This document shows positions 17,924 through 28,102 of a DNA stretch of 64,000 nt, piece by piece (the first letter of the stretch is position 1; the number at the start of each line of letters is the position of its first letter). The translations under genes and the position numbers were made by a program. This DNA comes from Actinomycetaceae bacterium. Its GTDB lineage: Bacteria > Actinomycetota > Actinomycetes > Actinomycetales > Actinomycetaceae. Under the pieces are notes generated by a model. That model ran no database searches and was not told the DNA's origin. It saw nothing but the letters and a program-made list of their open reading frames with translations. The stretch is from positions 37,427 through 101,426 of the forward strand of contig JAUNVQ010000009.1 in NCBI GenBank assembly GCA_030540715.1, in the 5' to 3' direction.

Positions 17924-18508
17924 TTACCAGGGTTTCAATACTATCTTAGGGTAGAGCAAACGCATAGGATTAACGTAGGTATATTTTCCTGTTTTTGCGC
18001 CCCAATGCAGTCGTGGCCCGCTTGGATCGGAAGCTAGTACACCAATCTTTTGACCTTTTGCGACAACACTTCCTGCGTCAATACGTTCATGAAGAGGCTG
18101 ATACGTTGTGCGAATACCATTGGGGTGGTCGATGGAGACAATACCGACATGATTAATTACCCCCGAAAAGGCCACAACCCCTTGAGCAGGACTTACAATC
18201 ACTTGACCAACGTGGCCCTCAATGTCAACACCACGATGTCCTGCTAACCATCTTTCGGCAGGAGGATCAAAGTTTCGTACAACAGGAGCTTTTGTTTGTG
18301 TTGGCCACATAAAAGGTTCTGAAACTTTTGAATACTCCAAGGCTTTAGCTGGAGGAAAACAGAAAAATGATATCCCCCCAATACATAAGGAAATCACGAA
18401 TAAACGTACAATTGGTAAGAAATTTAGCTGCGATATCCTTTCAGACCTATCACGCTTAAACGAGTCTGGAACCAACTGAAAAGATAATGTTGAAAAAATG
18501 TGTGGCAT
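17924..18508 (-). CDS. M23-family peptidoglycan endopeptidase
   Basis: 194 residues with a membrane segment or signal sequence at about 30-52 (ISLCIGGISFFCFPP) and an M23/LytM domain: GHRGVDIEG (zinc His/Asp), later YQPLHERI and LHWGAK (His). It is predicted to act outside the membrane, cutting peptide cross-links in the cell wall. All zinc-site residues appear present, so it is probably active. It faces xerC tail to tail with only 8 bases between them and is divergent from rpsB, a conserved actinobacterial position. Confidence 0.88.
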   Translation of the reverse strand: MPHIFSTLSFQLVPDSFKRDRSERISQLNFLPIVRLFVISLCIGGISFFCFPPAKALEYSKVSEPFMWPTQTKAPVVRNFDPPAERWLAGHRGVDIEGHVGQVIVSPAQGVVAFSGVINHVGIVSIDHPNGIRTTYQPLHERIDAGSVVAKGQKIGVLASDPSGPRLHWGAKTGKYTYVNPMRLLYPKIVLKPW

Positions 18509-19015
18509 AGCAACTCCCTTCCTATCTTTGCACTATGCCAGGTGTGTGGAATGGTTCCTTCGTTTTCCACAAGCATATGCTCACACACCATTTATGTGGT
18601 AGTTGTGGAAATGCTTTCAAATGCATCTTTTCTGCAAAAAGTGGCGAGTATCAAGGTAAGGCCCCACTATTGCTGATACGGGTTATTTTTCACGGATGAT
18701 TTGTTGGGTTTTCATAACAAGAATAATGAGAATTGGCGTTTGGGGAGCACGAAACGACTGTAGTGATTGTAGTGATTGTCATACAGTTGAGGTGCCCAAA
18801 GAGTTAGGCCCTTGAAAGATTCATCAGGTAACATACTACATAGCATCCGCAGGTTGTGGATGACTTCGCGTATAACTATGAGATATCAGCGAAGGTCCAA
18901 ATAGGCGCGCTGCGTCCTCTTTGGTGCTTGATACATGTTATACCAGGCAAAACCGAAATTGGGTGGTAAAAGTCACCCCCTATGTACGCGTGTACGCACG
19001 CGGAAAGGATAACTC
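18509..19015. other. Intergenic region between M23 peptidase and rpsB
   Basis: 507 bases without a gene. It must contain divergent promoters. Visible structure: an 8-bp dyad GGTGTGTG (18541-18548) / CACACACC (18582-18589) upstream of the peptidase gene, a tandem 9-bp repeat TGTAGTGAT (from 18759) flanked by ACTGTA/TACAGT, and a GGAAAGGA ribosome site for rpsB. No tRNA or convincing -35/-10 pair is seen. Confidence 0.4.
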
Positions 19016-19984
19016 ATGGCAATCGTATCGATGAGTGATCTACTCAAAAGCGGTGTTCATTTTGGGCATCAAACCCGTCGTTGGAACCCAAAAATGAAGC
19101 CGTATATCCTGACAGAACGTAATGGTATCTACATTATTGATCTTCAGGAAACTCTTAACGGAATTGAAAAAGCATACGAATTTGTGAAAGAAACTGTTGC
19201 ACATTCTGGAACAGTTCTGTTTGTTGGCACAAAGAAGCAAGCTCAAGAAGCAATTGAACAGCAGGCGCAGCGTGTAGAAATGCCCTATGTCAATCATCGC
19301 TGGCTTGGTGGTATGTTGACCAACTTTAACACTGTTCACAAGCGTTTACAGCGTCTGAAGGAACTTGAACACGTTGATTTTGACGATGTAGCTGGTTCAG
19401 GACGTACAAAGAAAGAACTGCTGATGATGCGCCGCGAGAAAGACAAACTTGCTCGCACTCTTGGTGGTATCCGCAATATGGTAAAAACACCTTCCGCAAT
19501 CTGGATCGTTGATACCAACAAGGAACACCTTGCCGTTGCTGAAGCACGCAAACTGAATATTCCTATCATCGCTGTTTTGGATACGAACTGTGATCCAGAT
19601 GAAGTTGACTATGCCATTGCTGGAAATGATGACGCAATTCGCGCCGTCGGTATTCTTACCCGCGTGATTGCCGATGCCTGCGCTGAGGGAATCATTGAGC
19701 GTTCGCAAATAAAGAAGACAAAAGAACAGTCTGAAGCACAATCCGACGCTAAAGAAGCACCTGCCGAAGGTGAAGATCCTATTCCCGAATGGCAAGAAGA
19801 ACTCTTGCGCGGTGATGATCCCGCTCAATCTTCCTCTGAAGAAAAGATTGATGAACCAAAGACCGAAGAAGAAGCAAGCGTCCAAGCAGCTCAAGATACC
19901 ACTGAAGCTGAGACACAAGAGACTTCTGAAGAAGAAAATAAAGACAACGTCGAACAGCAAGAAGACGCTGATAACGACGCATAG
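19016..19984 (+). CDS. rpsB: 30S ribosomal protein S2 with acidic C-terminal tail
   Basis: Residues 1-250 are standard S2 ([64 protein letters not shown]). S2 binds the 30S neck and recruits S1. Residues about 250-322 are a Glu/Asp/Ala/Gln-rich disordered extension not needed for the fold, similar in style to the S16 tail. GGAAAGGA precedes the ATG. tsf follows after 186 bases. Confidence 0.97.
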   Translation: MAIVSMSDLLKSGVHFGHQTRRWNPKMKPYILTERNGIYIIDLQETLNGIEKAYEFVKETVAHSGTVLFVGTKKQAQEAIEQQAQRVEMPYVNHRWLGGMLTNFNTVHKRLQRLKELEHVDFDDVAGSGRTKKELLMMRREKDKLARTLGGIRNMVKTPSAIWIVDTNKEHLAVAEARKLNIPIIAVLDTNCDPDEVDYAIAGNDDAIRAVGILTRVIADACAEGIIERSQIKKTKEQSEAQSDAKEAPAEGEDPIPEWQEELLRGDDPAQSSSEEKIDEPKTEEEASVQAAQDTTEAETQETSEEENKDNVEQQEDADNDA

Positions 19985-20002
19985 TAGGCAGTGCTGCGTA
20001 CC

Positions 20003-20059
20003 TGTCGCCTGATACCGCCATTGGGTTGACGCCTTCGAGGGATAACAGTACAGGCGACA
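20003..20059 (+). promoter_or_regulatory. Long-range stem in the rpsB-tsf spacer
   Basis: TGTCGCCTG (20003-20011) pairs perfectly with CAGGCGACA (20051-20059) around a 39-base loop. There is no T tract, so it is not a standard terminator. It could adjust the S2 to EF-Ts ratio by pausing or mRNA stability. Confidence 0.4.
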
Positions 20060-20170
20060 TGGCACCCCCATGCTACTTTCGTGACAAAAGATCACAACGC
20101 ATTAAAGAGCACACCAAACTTTGGTGGTCACCACAGTGATACACCAACACATTGAGAGAAAGATTTACTC

Positions 20171-21010
20171 ATGGCAAACTATTCCGTAAAAGATATTAAA
20201 GAGCTCCGTGAGCTTACTGGTGCCGGCATGATGGATGTCAAAAAAGCACTGGAAGAAGCCAACGGTGACCGTGACGAGGCAATGAAAATTATTCGTCTTG
20301 CTGGCCAAAAATCTTTGGCTAAGCGTGAAGGACGTACAGCCGCAGCTGGTGTTGTTGCGATTGAAGTCAAAGACACCGAAGCTGGTCAACTGGGTATCAT
20401 GGTTGAAGTGAACTCGGAAACCGACTTCGTGGCAAAGAATGAAAAGTTCCTAGCCCTTGTAGACACGGTGAAAAAAGCTGCCGTTAGCGAAGTTACCGAT
20501 GAAGTTGAAAAATTGATGACGGTAAGTGTTGAAGGAAAAACTGTTCAAGAACATGTTGACGAAATGGCGGCACTCTTTGGTGAACGCATTGTTGTTGGCC
20601 GTGTAGGACATGTTGAGGGCGAAGTTGTTGACGCATATCTTCACTATTCCAATAAAGACTTGCCGCCTCAGGTTGGTGTCCTTGTCGCTACCGACAAAGC
20701 AGCTGCAAGTGTTGCTCATGATGTGGCATTGCACATTGCTGGCAACGCTCCACAGTATCTGACACGTGATGATATTCCAGAAGATGTTGTTGCAAAAGAA
20801 CGTGAAACACTTGAAGAACTCACACGTCAAGAAGGCAAACCCGAACATATTGTTCCAAAGATTGTTGAAGGCCGCCTTAACGGATTCTACAAAGAGGTGT
20901 GCCTTGTCGATCAGGATTCAGCAAAAGATCCGAAGCTGACAATCGGCAAACTTATTACACAGTCTGGTGGCAAGGTTCTGGACTATAAACGCTTCCATGT
21001 AGGAGCTTAG
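20171..21010 (+). CDS. tsf: Elongation factor Ts
   Basis: 279 residues. The N-terminal UBA-like domain reads IKELRELTGAGMMDVKKALEEANGD, followed by GIMVEVNSETDFVAKN, both EF-Ts signatures. EF-Ts exchanges GDP for GTP on EF-Tu. Length and order are normal. It is followed by a strong terminator. Confidence 0.97.
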   Translation: MANYSVKDIKELRELTGAGMMDVKKALEEANGDRDEAMKIIRLAGQKSLAKREGRTAAAGVVAIEVKDTEAGQLGIMVEVNSETDFVAKNEKFLALVDTVKKAAVSEVTDEVEKLMTVSVEGKTVQEHVDEMAALFGERIVVGRVGHVEGEVVDAYLHYSNKDLPPQVGVLVATDKAAASVAHDVALHIAGNAPQYLTRDDIPEDVVAKERETLEELTRQEGKPEHIVPKIVEGRLNGFYKEVCLVDQDSAKDPKLTIGKLITQSGGKVLDYKRFHVGA

Positions 21011-21016
21011 TTGTTT

Positions 21017-21050
21017 ACCCCGGGGAAAACCCTTCCCCGGGGTTTCTTTT
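21017..21050 (+). terminator. Intrinsic terminator after tsf
   Basis: 11-bp stem ACCCCGGGGAA (21017-21027) / TTCCCCGGGGT (21033-21043) with a 5-base loop, followed by ttctttt. It lies 7 bases after the tsf stop and separates rpsB-tsf from pyrH-frr. Confidence 0.9.
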
Positions 21051-21082
21051 ATCGACATATGACAGTGCAGTAAGGAGAACCT

Positions 21083-21829
21083 ATGTCATCGGATAATCAC
21101 ATCGAAAGTGAAAAGCCTCGACGTGTCATGCTCAAATTGTCGGGCGAAGTCTTTGGTGGGGGACATGTTGGCCTGGATCTTGATGTAGTTAATGACGTTG
21201 CGCGTCAAATTAAGGAAGCAGTTACTCAAGGCGTTCAGATATCAGTTGTTGTTGGCGGCGGAAATTTCTTTCGTGGTGCAGAACTTCAAGAACGTGGCCT
21301 TGACCGGGCACGTGCCGACTATATGGGTATGTTGGGAACGGTGATGAATGCGCTTGCACTGCAAGATTTATTGGAGCAACAAGGCGTGACGACACGGGTG
21401 CAAACTGCCATTGCCATGGGTCAGGTTGCTGAACCCTATATTCCGCTGAAAGCTATCCGTCACATGGAAAAAGGCCGCGTTGTTGTTTTTGGCGCAGGAG
21501 CAGGTATGCCATACTTTTCAACGGATACCGTTTCCGCGCAGCGCGCACTGGAAACAAACTGTGATGAATTATTGGTTGGCAAACATGGTGTTGATGGAGT
21601 TTATTCTGCCGATCCACGCGAGCAACCCGACGCAATACGCTATGATTACTTAACGTACGAGGACGCCTTAGCGCGCGGTCTCAAAGTTGTTGATGCAACA
21701 GCCTTTGGCCTATGTATGGACAACGAACTCAATATGAGAGTCTTTGGTATGTCAGAACCCGGAAATGTTACTCGCGCGCTGATCGCAGACACTATCGGTA
21801 CACTGGTAAGCAGTGAAACAAAGGAGTAG
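21083..21829 (+). CDS. pyrH: UMP kinase
   Basis: 248 residues of the amino-acid-kinase fold: [26 protein letters not shown], the [11 protein letters not shown] region, [13 protein letters not shown] and VLVG-type nucleotide loop [13 protein letters not shown]. It phosphorylates UMP to UDP and is a control point of pyrimidine synthesis. TAAGGAGAACCT precedes the ATG. frr starts 4 bases after the stop. Confidence 0.96.
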   Translation: MSSDNHIESEKPRRVMLKLSGEVFGGGHVGLDLDVVNDVARQIKEAVTQGVQISVVVGGGNFFRGAELQERGLDRARADYMGMLGTVMNALALQDLLEQQGVTTRVQTAIAMGQVAEPYIPLKAIRHMEKGRVVVFGAGAGMPYFSTDTVSAQRALETNCDELLVGKHGVDGVYSADPREQPDAIRYDYLTYEDALARGLKVVDATAFGLCMDNELNMRVFGMSEPGNVTRALIADTIGTLVSSETKE

Positions 21830-21833
21830 AACA

Positions 21834-22391
21834 ATGATTGACGACGCATTACTTGAAGCTGACGAGGCGATGGAAAAAGCCCTTGAATTCGCTCGAACAG
21901 AGTTTGCTGCTATCCGTACTGGGCGTGCCAATGCGCAAATGTTTGCTCCTATCCTTGTTGAATATTATGGAGCTCAAACACCGTTGCAGCAGTTGGCTTC
22001 CATCAATATTCCCGAAGCTCGCTCAGTGTTGATCAAGCCCTTCGATAAAACAGCTACTGAAGCAATTATTACTGCTATTCGTGAATCAGATCTTGGGGTG
22101 AATCCAACTGACGATGGCCAACAGATCCGAGTATCGCTGCCAGCACTTACCGAAGAACGTCGCCGCGACTACGTGAAACAGGCCTCAGCGAAGGCTGAAG
22201 AAGCACGTATCTCGATTCGTTCGGCTCGCCGTAAAGCAAAAGATGAACTTGAACGCATCAAAAAAGATGGTGATGCTGGCGAGGACGAAGTTGAACGCGC
22301 TGAAAAGGAACTTGAAAACCTGACGAAAAAACATGTAGCCACCATTGACGAGCTTTTGGCGGCAAAAGAAGAAGATCTTATGGAGATCTAG
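21834..22391 (+). CDS. frr: Ribosome recycling factor
   Basis: 185 residues matching [18 protein letters not shown], the domain II hinge, and the C-terminal [30 protein letters not shown] helix region (given in part). It splits post-termination ribosomes with EF-G. AAGGAG (21820-21825) places the start at the ATG at 21834. The upstream ATG in the same frame lies in the end of pyrH. Confidence 0.96.
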   Translation: MIDDALLEADEAMEKALEFARTEFAAIRTGRANAQMFAPILVEYYGAQTPLQQLASINIPEARSVLIKPFDKTATEAIITAIRESDLGVNPTDDGQQIRVSLPALTEERRRDYVKQASAKAEEARISIRSARRKAKDELERIKKDGDAGEDEVERAEKELENLTKKHVATIDELLAAKEEDLMEI

Positions 22392-22415
22392 TTTCGTAAC
22401 ATTACAGGTACATCA

Positions 22416-23300
22416 ATGGGATTAATTCACTCGCGGGTTCGGGCATTTTCAACGATTACACCCACCGAAGATCGGGAACCTCTTCCCGCTACCGGCCGTG
22501 CCGGGCGTAACCTTCCTGCAGCATTTGCGGTAGGAATATTTTTAGGTGCTATCGTTATTGGCTCTGTTATTGTCGCTAAACCAGTGTTCCTGGCCTTAGC
22601 AATAATTGCGGACTGTATTGCGCTGTATGAACTTGCCCGTGCCTTTAAACGTGCAGATGTCACATTGATACTACCCGTAGCGTGGGTAGGAACTATAGGC
22701 ATGGGAATATGTGCCTATACCTTAGGTGCAGAGGCACTTTTAGGTGCCTTCGTTGTGACAATTATTGCCATCGTTTTGTGGCGAATTGGAGACGGATGGA
22801 ATCATAGAGCTTTCCATGATGTCTTTGTCTCAATTTTCTCACTTAGCTACGTGTCGTTACTAACATGCTTTGCTGTTCTTATGCTTGCCCAACAACGTAA
22901 TCCTGCGCCGCTACTTATATGGGTATTGACTACAATTTCCAATGATCTTGGCGGATACTTTACCGGTATCTTTTTTGGTAAGCACCCTTTAGCGCCAAAA
23001 GTTTCACCCTCTAAATCGTGGGAGGGATTTGCAGGCTCAGCGTTGATGTGTATGGCCGTGGCTAGTATCAGCCTTAGTCTTGCAGGCTATACCTGGTGGA
23101 TCGGACTTTTCATTGGAGTCTTTACTGCTTGTGCAGCCACATTGGGAGACCTTGGAGAATCGCTCATTAAGCGTGATGTTGGACTAAAAGACATGGGGCA
23201 TCTTTTGCCAGGACACGGTGGTTTAATGGATCGTCTTGATTCACTGTTGGTTACAGCACCACTTTTTTATCTATTTTTCTCGAAAATAATGGGGTGGTAA
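22416..23300 (+). CDS. cdsA: Phosphatidate cytidylyltransferase
   Basis: 294 residues with about eight membrane helices and the CDS signature near the C-terminus: KVSPSKSWEGFAGS, then SLIKRDVGLKDMGHLLPGHGGLMDRLDS. It makes CDP-diacylglycerol for phospholipids. It lies directly after frr, as in many genomes. rlmN, often found next in Actinobacteria, is absent here. Confidence 0.94.
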   Translation: MGLIHSRVRAFSTITPTEDREPLPATGRAGRNLPAAFAVGIFLGAIVIGSVIVAKPVFLALAIIADCIALYELARAFKRADVTLILPVAWVGTIGMGICAYTLGAEALLGAFVVTIIAIVLWRIGDGWNHRAFHDVFVSIFSLSYVSLLTCFAVLMLAQQRNPAPLLIWVLTTISNDLGGYFTGIFFGKHPLAPKVSPSKSWEGFAGSALMCMAVASISLSLAGYTWWIGLFIGVFTACAATLGDLGESLIKRDVGLKDMGHLLPGHGGLMDRLDSLLVTAPLFYLFFSKIMGW

Positions 23301-23378
23301 CATGAGCAACACCACAGGTGGCTGTCAGTAACAGACACACCAAAGCGCTATGATAAGAAAGAACTGTAAGGAGGATGT

Positions 23379-23933
23379 GTGAGCGAAGACGTTTTTAACC
23401 GACAGTCACGCTTCCGCAAGGGGTATGACATCGAACAGGTTAATAAGTTTTTCGAGTTTTCTCGTACGGCTTATGAAGGAAGTGTTCCAGCCGAAAAGTT
23501 TTCTGCAGCTCAAATTCGTTGCATGGCTTTTGATATGGTGCGCGGTGGTTATGTTACCAAGGAAGTTGATGCTGCCCTGGATCGTTTAGAACTGGCATTT
23601 GTGAAGCGTGACCGCGCAAACGAGATCGCGAAAAATGGCCAGGAATCGTGGAATAAAGCAGTGGCTGATAGGGCAACAACTCTGTATCCACGGATGCTAC
23701 GGCCCCACGGTGAACGTTTTGCCCACCCCCGCAAAGGGAAAGGGTATTCATCGTCCGAGGTCGATGCTTTTATTGATCGTCTTATTGATTTCTTTGATCA
23801 TGGGGCACCACTTACAGCGCATGATGTTCGAAAGGCAACATTTCGTGCTGAACGCGGTAATAAAGCCTATGAAGAAAATGTTGTTGATACCTATTTAGCT
23901 CGGGCTGTGGAGATTCTTCTTGCCGTCGAATAA
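23379..23933 (+). CDS. DivIVA-domain protein
   Basis: 184 residues containing two or three copies of a DivIVA-type N-terminal motif: FRKGYDIEQVNKFF near residue 12, YVTKEVDAALDRLE, and KGKGYSSSEVDAFIDRLIDFF near residue 125. DivIVA-like proteins recognize curved membrane and act at poles and septa, but this one lacks a long coiled coil, so its role is uncertain. The GTG start has a GGAGG site. The end overlaps dxr by 14 bases, so the two are coupled. Confidence 0.78.
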   Translation: MSEDVFNRQSRFRKGYDIEQVNKFFEFSRTAYEGSVPAEKFSAAQIRCMAFDMVRGGYVTKEVDAALDRLELAFVKRDRANEIAKNGQESWNKAVADRATTLYPRMLRPHGERFAHPRKGKGYSSSEVDAFIDRLIDFFDHGAPLTAHDVRKATFRAERGNKAYEENVVDTYLARAVEILLAVE

Positions 23934-25167
23934 CGCTACCACTATCGTCCTCTTAGGCTCTACGGGGTCTATCGGGACTCAGGTTCTTGACGTTGTCTCA
24001 CGTCATAAGGAAGACTTAACGGTTCTTGCTATAGCAGCAGGCGGCAACAATATTGATCTGCTTATCAGGCAGGCAGTTGATACAGGAGCTACCTATATTG
24101 GTATTGCTCATATGCCACCTGGAATGGACACCGCCACACTTGCTCAACAAATCGCTGACGCTGAAAAACAGGAAGGAAAAAAGCCATATAGACGTGAAAT
24201 CCTTACTGGCCCTCATGCTGCCACCATTATTGCTGGCCTTGACGCAAATAGCCGTGTTGTCAATGGTATGACTGGCTCGATTGGATTGCGCCCAACAATT
24301 GCTGCCCTGACAAGCGGAGCAACATTAGTTTTAGCCAACAAGGAATCTCTTGTAGCTGGTGGGGCTTTAGTAGCGGATGCGATGATTCGCCCCGGGCAAG
24401 TTATTCCTGTTGATTCTGAACATTCTGCCATCGCCCAAGCGCTTTCTTCAGGCCAACACGAAAAAGGACTTGTCTCGCCAGTTGTCACTGGTAAATCAGA
24501 GGTTGAAGAAATTATTTTGACAGCTTCAGGTGGCCCATTTAGGGGAAAAAAGAGGGCGCAGCTGCAAGCAGTTACTCCCGAACAGGCACTTGCACATCCA
24601 ACCTGGGATATGGGAGCAGTTGTCACAATCAATTCGTCAACACTGGTAAACAAAGGATTGGAACTGATCGAGGCCTACTGGCTTTTTGATATTGAACCTC
24701 AAAAAATTGTTCCTGTTATTCACCCTCAATCCATTGTCCATTCGGCTGTCACTTTTCGTGATGGTTCAACTATTGCACAGCTTAGCCCACCAGATATGCG
24801 TTTACCTTTAGCGTTGGGCCTATCATGGCCACAGCGTATGGGCAATGTATGTCGGGCAATGGATTTTACAAAGATGGCACAGTTGACTTTTGAACCTATT
24901 GACCATGAAACATTCCCTGCATTAGAGCTTGCCAGACATGCGGTGCAGGCTTCATCAACACATCCGGCTGTTTATAATGCGGCAAATGAAGAATGTGTTG
25001 CCGCTTTCTTGGACGGGGCACTTAGCTATGTGGCAATCGTCGACACTGTTAGCACAATCGTCGAGGAACATCGTGGTATTGACCATCCAGACCTTGACGA
25101 TATTGACCATGTAGAACAGTGGGCGCGTTCACGTGCACATGCTGTTATCGATCAACACAAGAACTGA
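23920..25167 (+). CDS. dxr: 1-deoxy-D-xylulose 5-phosphate reductoisomerase
   Basis: 415 residues. NADPH site LLGSTGSIGTQ near residue 10, LANKESLVAGG, the metal/substrate part PVDSEHSAIAQAL and LTASGGPFRG, all diagnostic. It commits carbon to the MEP isoprenoid pathway, and ispG two genes downstream acts later in the same pathway. The start is an uncommon TTG (23920) inside the previous gene, preceded by GGAG. The N-terminus matches family starts well from MPSNNATTIVLLGS. Confidence 0.96.
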   Translation: MPSNNATTIVLLGSTGSIGTQVLDVVSRHKEDLTVLAIAAGGNNIDLLIRQAVDTGATYIGIAHMPPGMDTATLAQQIADAEKQEGKKPYRREILTGPHAATIIAGLDANSRVVNGMTGSIGLRPTIAALTSGATLVLANKESLVAGGALVADAMIRPGQVIPVDSEHSAIAQALSSGQHEKGLVSPVVTGKSEVEEIILTASGGPFRGKKRAQLQAVTPEQALAHPTWDMGAVVTINSSTLVNKGLELIEAYWLFDIEPQKIVPVIHPQSIVHSAVTFRDGSTIAQLSPPDMRLPLALGLSWPQRMGNVCRAMDFTKMAQLTFEPIDHETFPALELARHAVQASSTHPAVYNAANEECVAAFLDGALSYVAIVDTVSTIVEEHRGIDHPDLDDIDHVEQWARSRAHAVIDQHKN

Positions 25168-25189
25168 ACGCGACTGAAAGGAGGCGCCC

Positions 25190-26569
25190 ATGTATCTAAT
25201 TGGTGTCATTGTTTTGGTAATAGGATTGGTTATCTCTGTTGCTCTACACGAGCTAGGGCACATGATTCCTGCGAAAATATTTGGTGCGCTTGTGCCAGAA
25301 TACTTTATTGGTTTCGGTAAACGGATCTGGTCGTTTCGTCGCGGGGGAACAGAATATGGTGTGAAATGGATTCCTTTAGGCGGCTATGTCAAGATACTTG
25401 GAATGTATGGACCAGCGCATAAAAATACAGCCTGCTATAAAGGCAATGCTCGTACCTACACCTATGAAGAAGCAATGGAGCTTCCCGAAGAATTACGAAA
25501 TAATCTTGAACCAACATTAGCTCAAGATGTTCGCACCACCTCATTAGAAGAATTACCAGCAGGCCAAGAGGACCGTGCTTTTTATCGCCTGCCTGTATGG
25601 AAAAAACTTGTTGTCATGGCTGGCGGTATCACTATGAACCTTGTGTTGAGTGTAGCCTTGGTGACAGTGGCTCTTGTTGGTATTGGGATAGAAACACCTA
25701 CAACAACAATCGCATCTGTTCCACAGTGTTTTGGCACTGATAAGACCGGTGCTATTGTTCCTAGCAGTAACACAAGTAACTGCGTGCCTGGCCCCGCCTA
25801 TGAAGCTGGTATGAAGCCCGGAGACACTATTATTCGTTGGGACACAACCCCCATCAATAAATGGGAAGATTTGCGCCCAGCAATCTTAGCAAGTATCAAA
25901 GGCACAACCACTGCAAAAAGTATTGATCATGCTGCGCCCTCTACCGTTGTTATTGTGCGCGACGGAGAAGAAATGTCGCTGACGATCCGCCCACTGTTAA
26001 GCTCTTCAGGACAAAGTCTCGCCGGTGTTACCTCGAAAATGGAGCGCCAAAGTCAGGGAATTGGCAGTGTTATGAAGGTGACATCCAGTCTGTTTACTGG
26101 AACGCTTTCCGTTGTTGTTAAACTCCCTGTTGAAGTCTATCAGGTAGGTAAATCACTGTTTACGGGCCAGCCACGCGACCCTTCAGGAGTGTTATCCATT
26201 GTTGGTGCTGGGCGTATCGCTGGTGAAGTAGCCTCGACTGACGGTATTCCTCGTGCTGGTGGAAGAACCTATGAACCATCTGTTCTTGATAAGATCGGCT
26301 CACTTATTATGCTTCTTGCATCTTTGAATATGGCGCTGTTTGTGTTTAACCTGTTACCGTTGCTTCCCCTTGATGGTGGACATGTTGCAGGTGCGCTTTA
26401 CGAGGCTGTGAAACGAAAAGGCGCCAAGTTGATGCGAAAAGATGATCCAGGGCATGCCGATACAGCGGCGATGATGCCATTGGCTTATGCGGTGATAGCT
26501 GCGTTTATTGTCATGACCGTGGTGTTAGTTCTTGCTGACATTGTAAATCCTGTATCTCTTATGGGGTAG
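25190..26569 (+). CDS. Site-2 metalloprotease, RseP/Rip1 family
   Basis: 459 residues, membrane protein with HELGH (zinc site, near residue 22), one PDZ domain (about 170-285, YEAGMKPGDTIIRWD) and the C-terminal NLLPLLPLDGGHVAGA motif (third zinc ligand). It cuts membrane-bound anti-sigma factors or signal-peptide remnants. It lies between dxr and ispG, the conserved actinobacterial order. An insert near residues 75-130 is polar. All catalytic residues are present. Confidence 0.94.
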   Translation: MYLIGVIVLVIGLVISVALHELGHMIPAKIFGALVPEYFIGFGKRIWSFRRGGTEYGVKWIPLGGYVKILGMYGPAHKNTACYKGNARTYTYEEAMELPEELRNNLEPTLAQDVRTTSLEELPAGQEDRAFYRLPVWKKLVVMAGGITMNLVLSVALVTVALVGIGIETPTTTIASVPQCFGTDKTGAIVPSSNTSNCVPGPAYEAGMKPGDTIIRWDTTPINKWEDLRPAILASIKGTTTAKSIDHAAPSTVVIVRDGEEMSLTIRPLLSSSGQSLAGVTSKMERQSQGIGSVMKVTSSLFTGTLSVVVKLPVEVYQVGKSLFTGQPRDPSGVLSIVGAGRIAGEVASTDGIPRAGGRTYEPSVLDKIGSLIMLLASLNMALFVFNLLPLLPLDGGHVAGALYEAVKRKGAKLMRKDDPGHADTAAMMPLAYAVIAAFIVMTVVLVLADIVNPVSLMG

Positions 26570-26669
26570 TGATGATGGTCCTTTGATCACAGTGGGTAGG
26601 TTATCGTACCTGGAACGAAGAAGTAATGATAATGTAGCAGTGATAATCAAAACAACGTGAGCCATCAGG

Positions 26670-27875
26670 ATGCAAAAGACAACAAGAGTAAGTGATACTA
26701 GAAACGTGAGTGATGTAATCGATCTTGGAATGCCAGAGGTAGTGGCACCACCTTTTGAACGAAAAAAGACACGAAAAATTAAGGTTGGCCCCATCTATGT
26801 TGGTGGGGATGCGCCCGTAACTGTTCAATCGATGTGTAATACAAAAACAACAGATATTGGTGGTACACTTCAGCAGATTGCCGAGCTCACCGCAGCTGGA
26901 TGCGACATTATTCGTGTGGCATGCCCCAGTGCCGATGACGCACGAGCAATCCCTATTTTAGCTGATAAGTCACCTATTCCTTTGGTTGCCGATATTCATT
27001 TTCAACCAAAATATGTGTTTGCCGCCATCGAAGGTGGATGCGCTGCTGTGCGTGTCAATCCCGGTAATATTCGTAAGTTTGACGACCAGATTGAAGACAT
27101 TGTTGCCGCAGCAAAAATGCATGGTACAGCTCTGCGTATCGGGGTGAACGCGGGTTCTCTTCATCCAAAACTTTTGAAGAAATACGGGCGTGCAACCCCT
27201 GAAGCTCTGGTGGAATCTGCAGTGTGGGAAGCCAGTCTTTTTGAAAAATATGGTTTTGAAGATTTCGCTATTTCTGTGAAACACCACGATGTCCCCACCA
27301 TGATGAAAGCCTATCAATTATTGTCACAGGCCGGTGACTGGCCACTGCATTTGGGGGTCACTGAAGCTGGGCCGGCATTCCAGGGAACAATTAAATCTTG
27401 CGCAGCCTTTGGGGCACTTTTGGCCCAAGGAATTGGCGATACTATTCGCGTATCACTTTCAGCTGATCCCGTTGAAGAAGTTAAAGTGGGGGTGCAGCTG
27501 CTGCAGTCGATGGGATTACGTGAAAAAACACTAGAAATTGTATCGTGCCCAAGTTGTGGACGTGCACAAGTTGACGTATATACTTTGGCTGACCAAGTGA
27601 CAGAAGCCTTAAAAGAAGTCACCTATCCACTGCGTGTCGCTGTGATGGGCTGTATTGTTAATGGCCCAGGCGAGGCCCGTGAAGCAGATCTTGGGGTAGC
27701 AAGTGGTAACGGTAAGGGCCAGATTTTCATCAAAGGTAAAGTTATTAAGACCGTTCCCGAGGCCGATATTGTTCCAACCCTTATTGCAGAAGCTCAACGT
27801 CTTGGAGCTGACCTTGGTTTAGCGGAAGGCACAGGGAAAGCCGAGGTACGGACCATCGCCTCAAAGGCAGGGTAG
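26670..27875 (+). CDS. ispG: 4-hydroxy-3-methylbut-2-enyl diphosphate synthase
   Basis: 401 residues. [28 protein letters not shown] and RVNPGNI define the TIM-barrel domain. The 4Fe-4S ligands are in [11 protein letters not shown] and [12 protein letters not shown]. It works in the MEP pathway together with Dxr. The start is taken at the ATG at 26670. The first 30 residues are variable and a start a few codons inside is possible. Confidence 0.96.
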   Translation: MQKTTRVSDTRNVSDVIDLGMPEVVAPPFERKKTRKIKVGPIYVGGDAPVTVQSMCNTKTTDIGGTLQQIAELTAAGCDIIRVACPSADDARAIPILADKSPIPLVADIHFQPKYVFAAIEGGCAAVRVNPGNIRKFDDQIEDIVAAAKMHGTALRIGVNAGSLHPKLLKKYGRATPEALVESAVWEASLFEKYGFEDFAISVKHHDVPTMMKAYQLLSQAGDWPLHLGVTEAGPAFQGTIKSCAAFGALLAQGIGDTIRVSLSADPVEEVKVGVQLLQSMGLREKTLEIVSCPSCGRAQVDVYTLADQVTEALKEVTYPLRVAVMGCIVNGPGEAREADLGVASGNGKGQIFIKGKVIKTVPEADIVPTLIAEAQRLGADLGLAEGTGKAEVRTIASKAG

Positions 27876-28067
27876 GAGGCCCACGACACGAGGTGATGGC
27901 ATCATAAGGCTCTGATAAGGAAGAAATTCTCACTTGACTTCCAGTCGCTGCGTTGACGCTAGTGACACTTGATTGATACCGATACCGTATTCAGGCACAT
28001 GTAATGACTTTTTCTTCTGTATCAACCTTGGGAAGTAGACGTAAATTCTTGTTGAAACAATGATATT

Positions 28068-28096
28068 TTGGGTCTTTGGTCATCAGCGTTTATCCT
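28068..28096 (+). promoter_or_regulatory. Predicted proS promoter placed for a leaderless mRNA
   Basis: TTGGGT (28068-28073), a 17-base spacer and TATCCT (28091-28096) lie so that transcription would begin at about the A of the proS ATG (28103). No Shine-Dalgarno is visible. The -10 is identical to that of the rRNA-type promoter at the right end of the window. Confidence 0.5.
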
Positions 28097-28102
28097 TAGA
28101 TT

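Noticed and set aside
18756..18787. Short tandem repeat TGTAGTGAT as the start of a repeat array
   Set aside because: Only two copies; no spacer-repeat pattern as in CRISPR.
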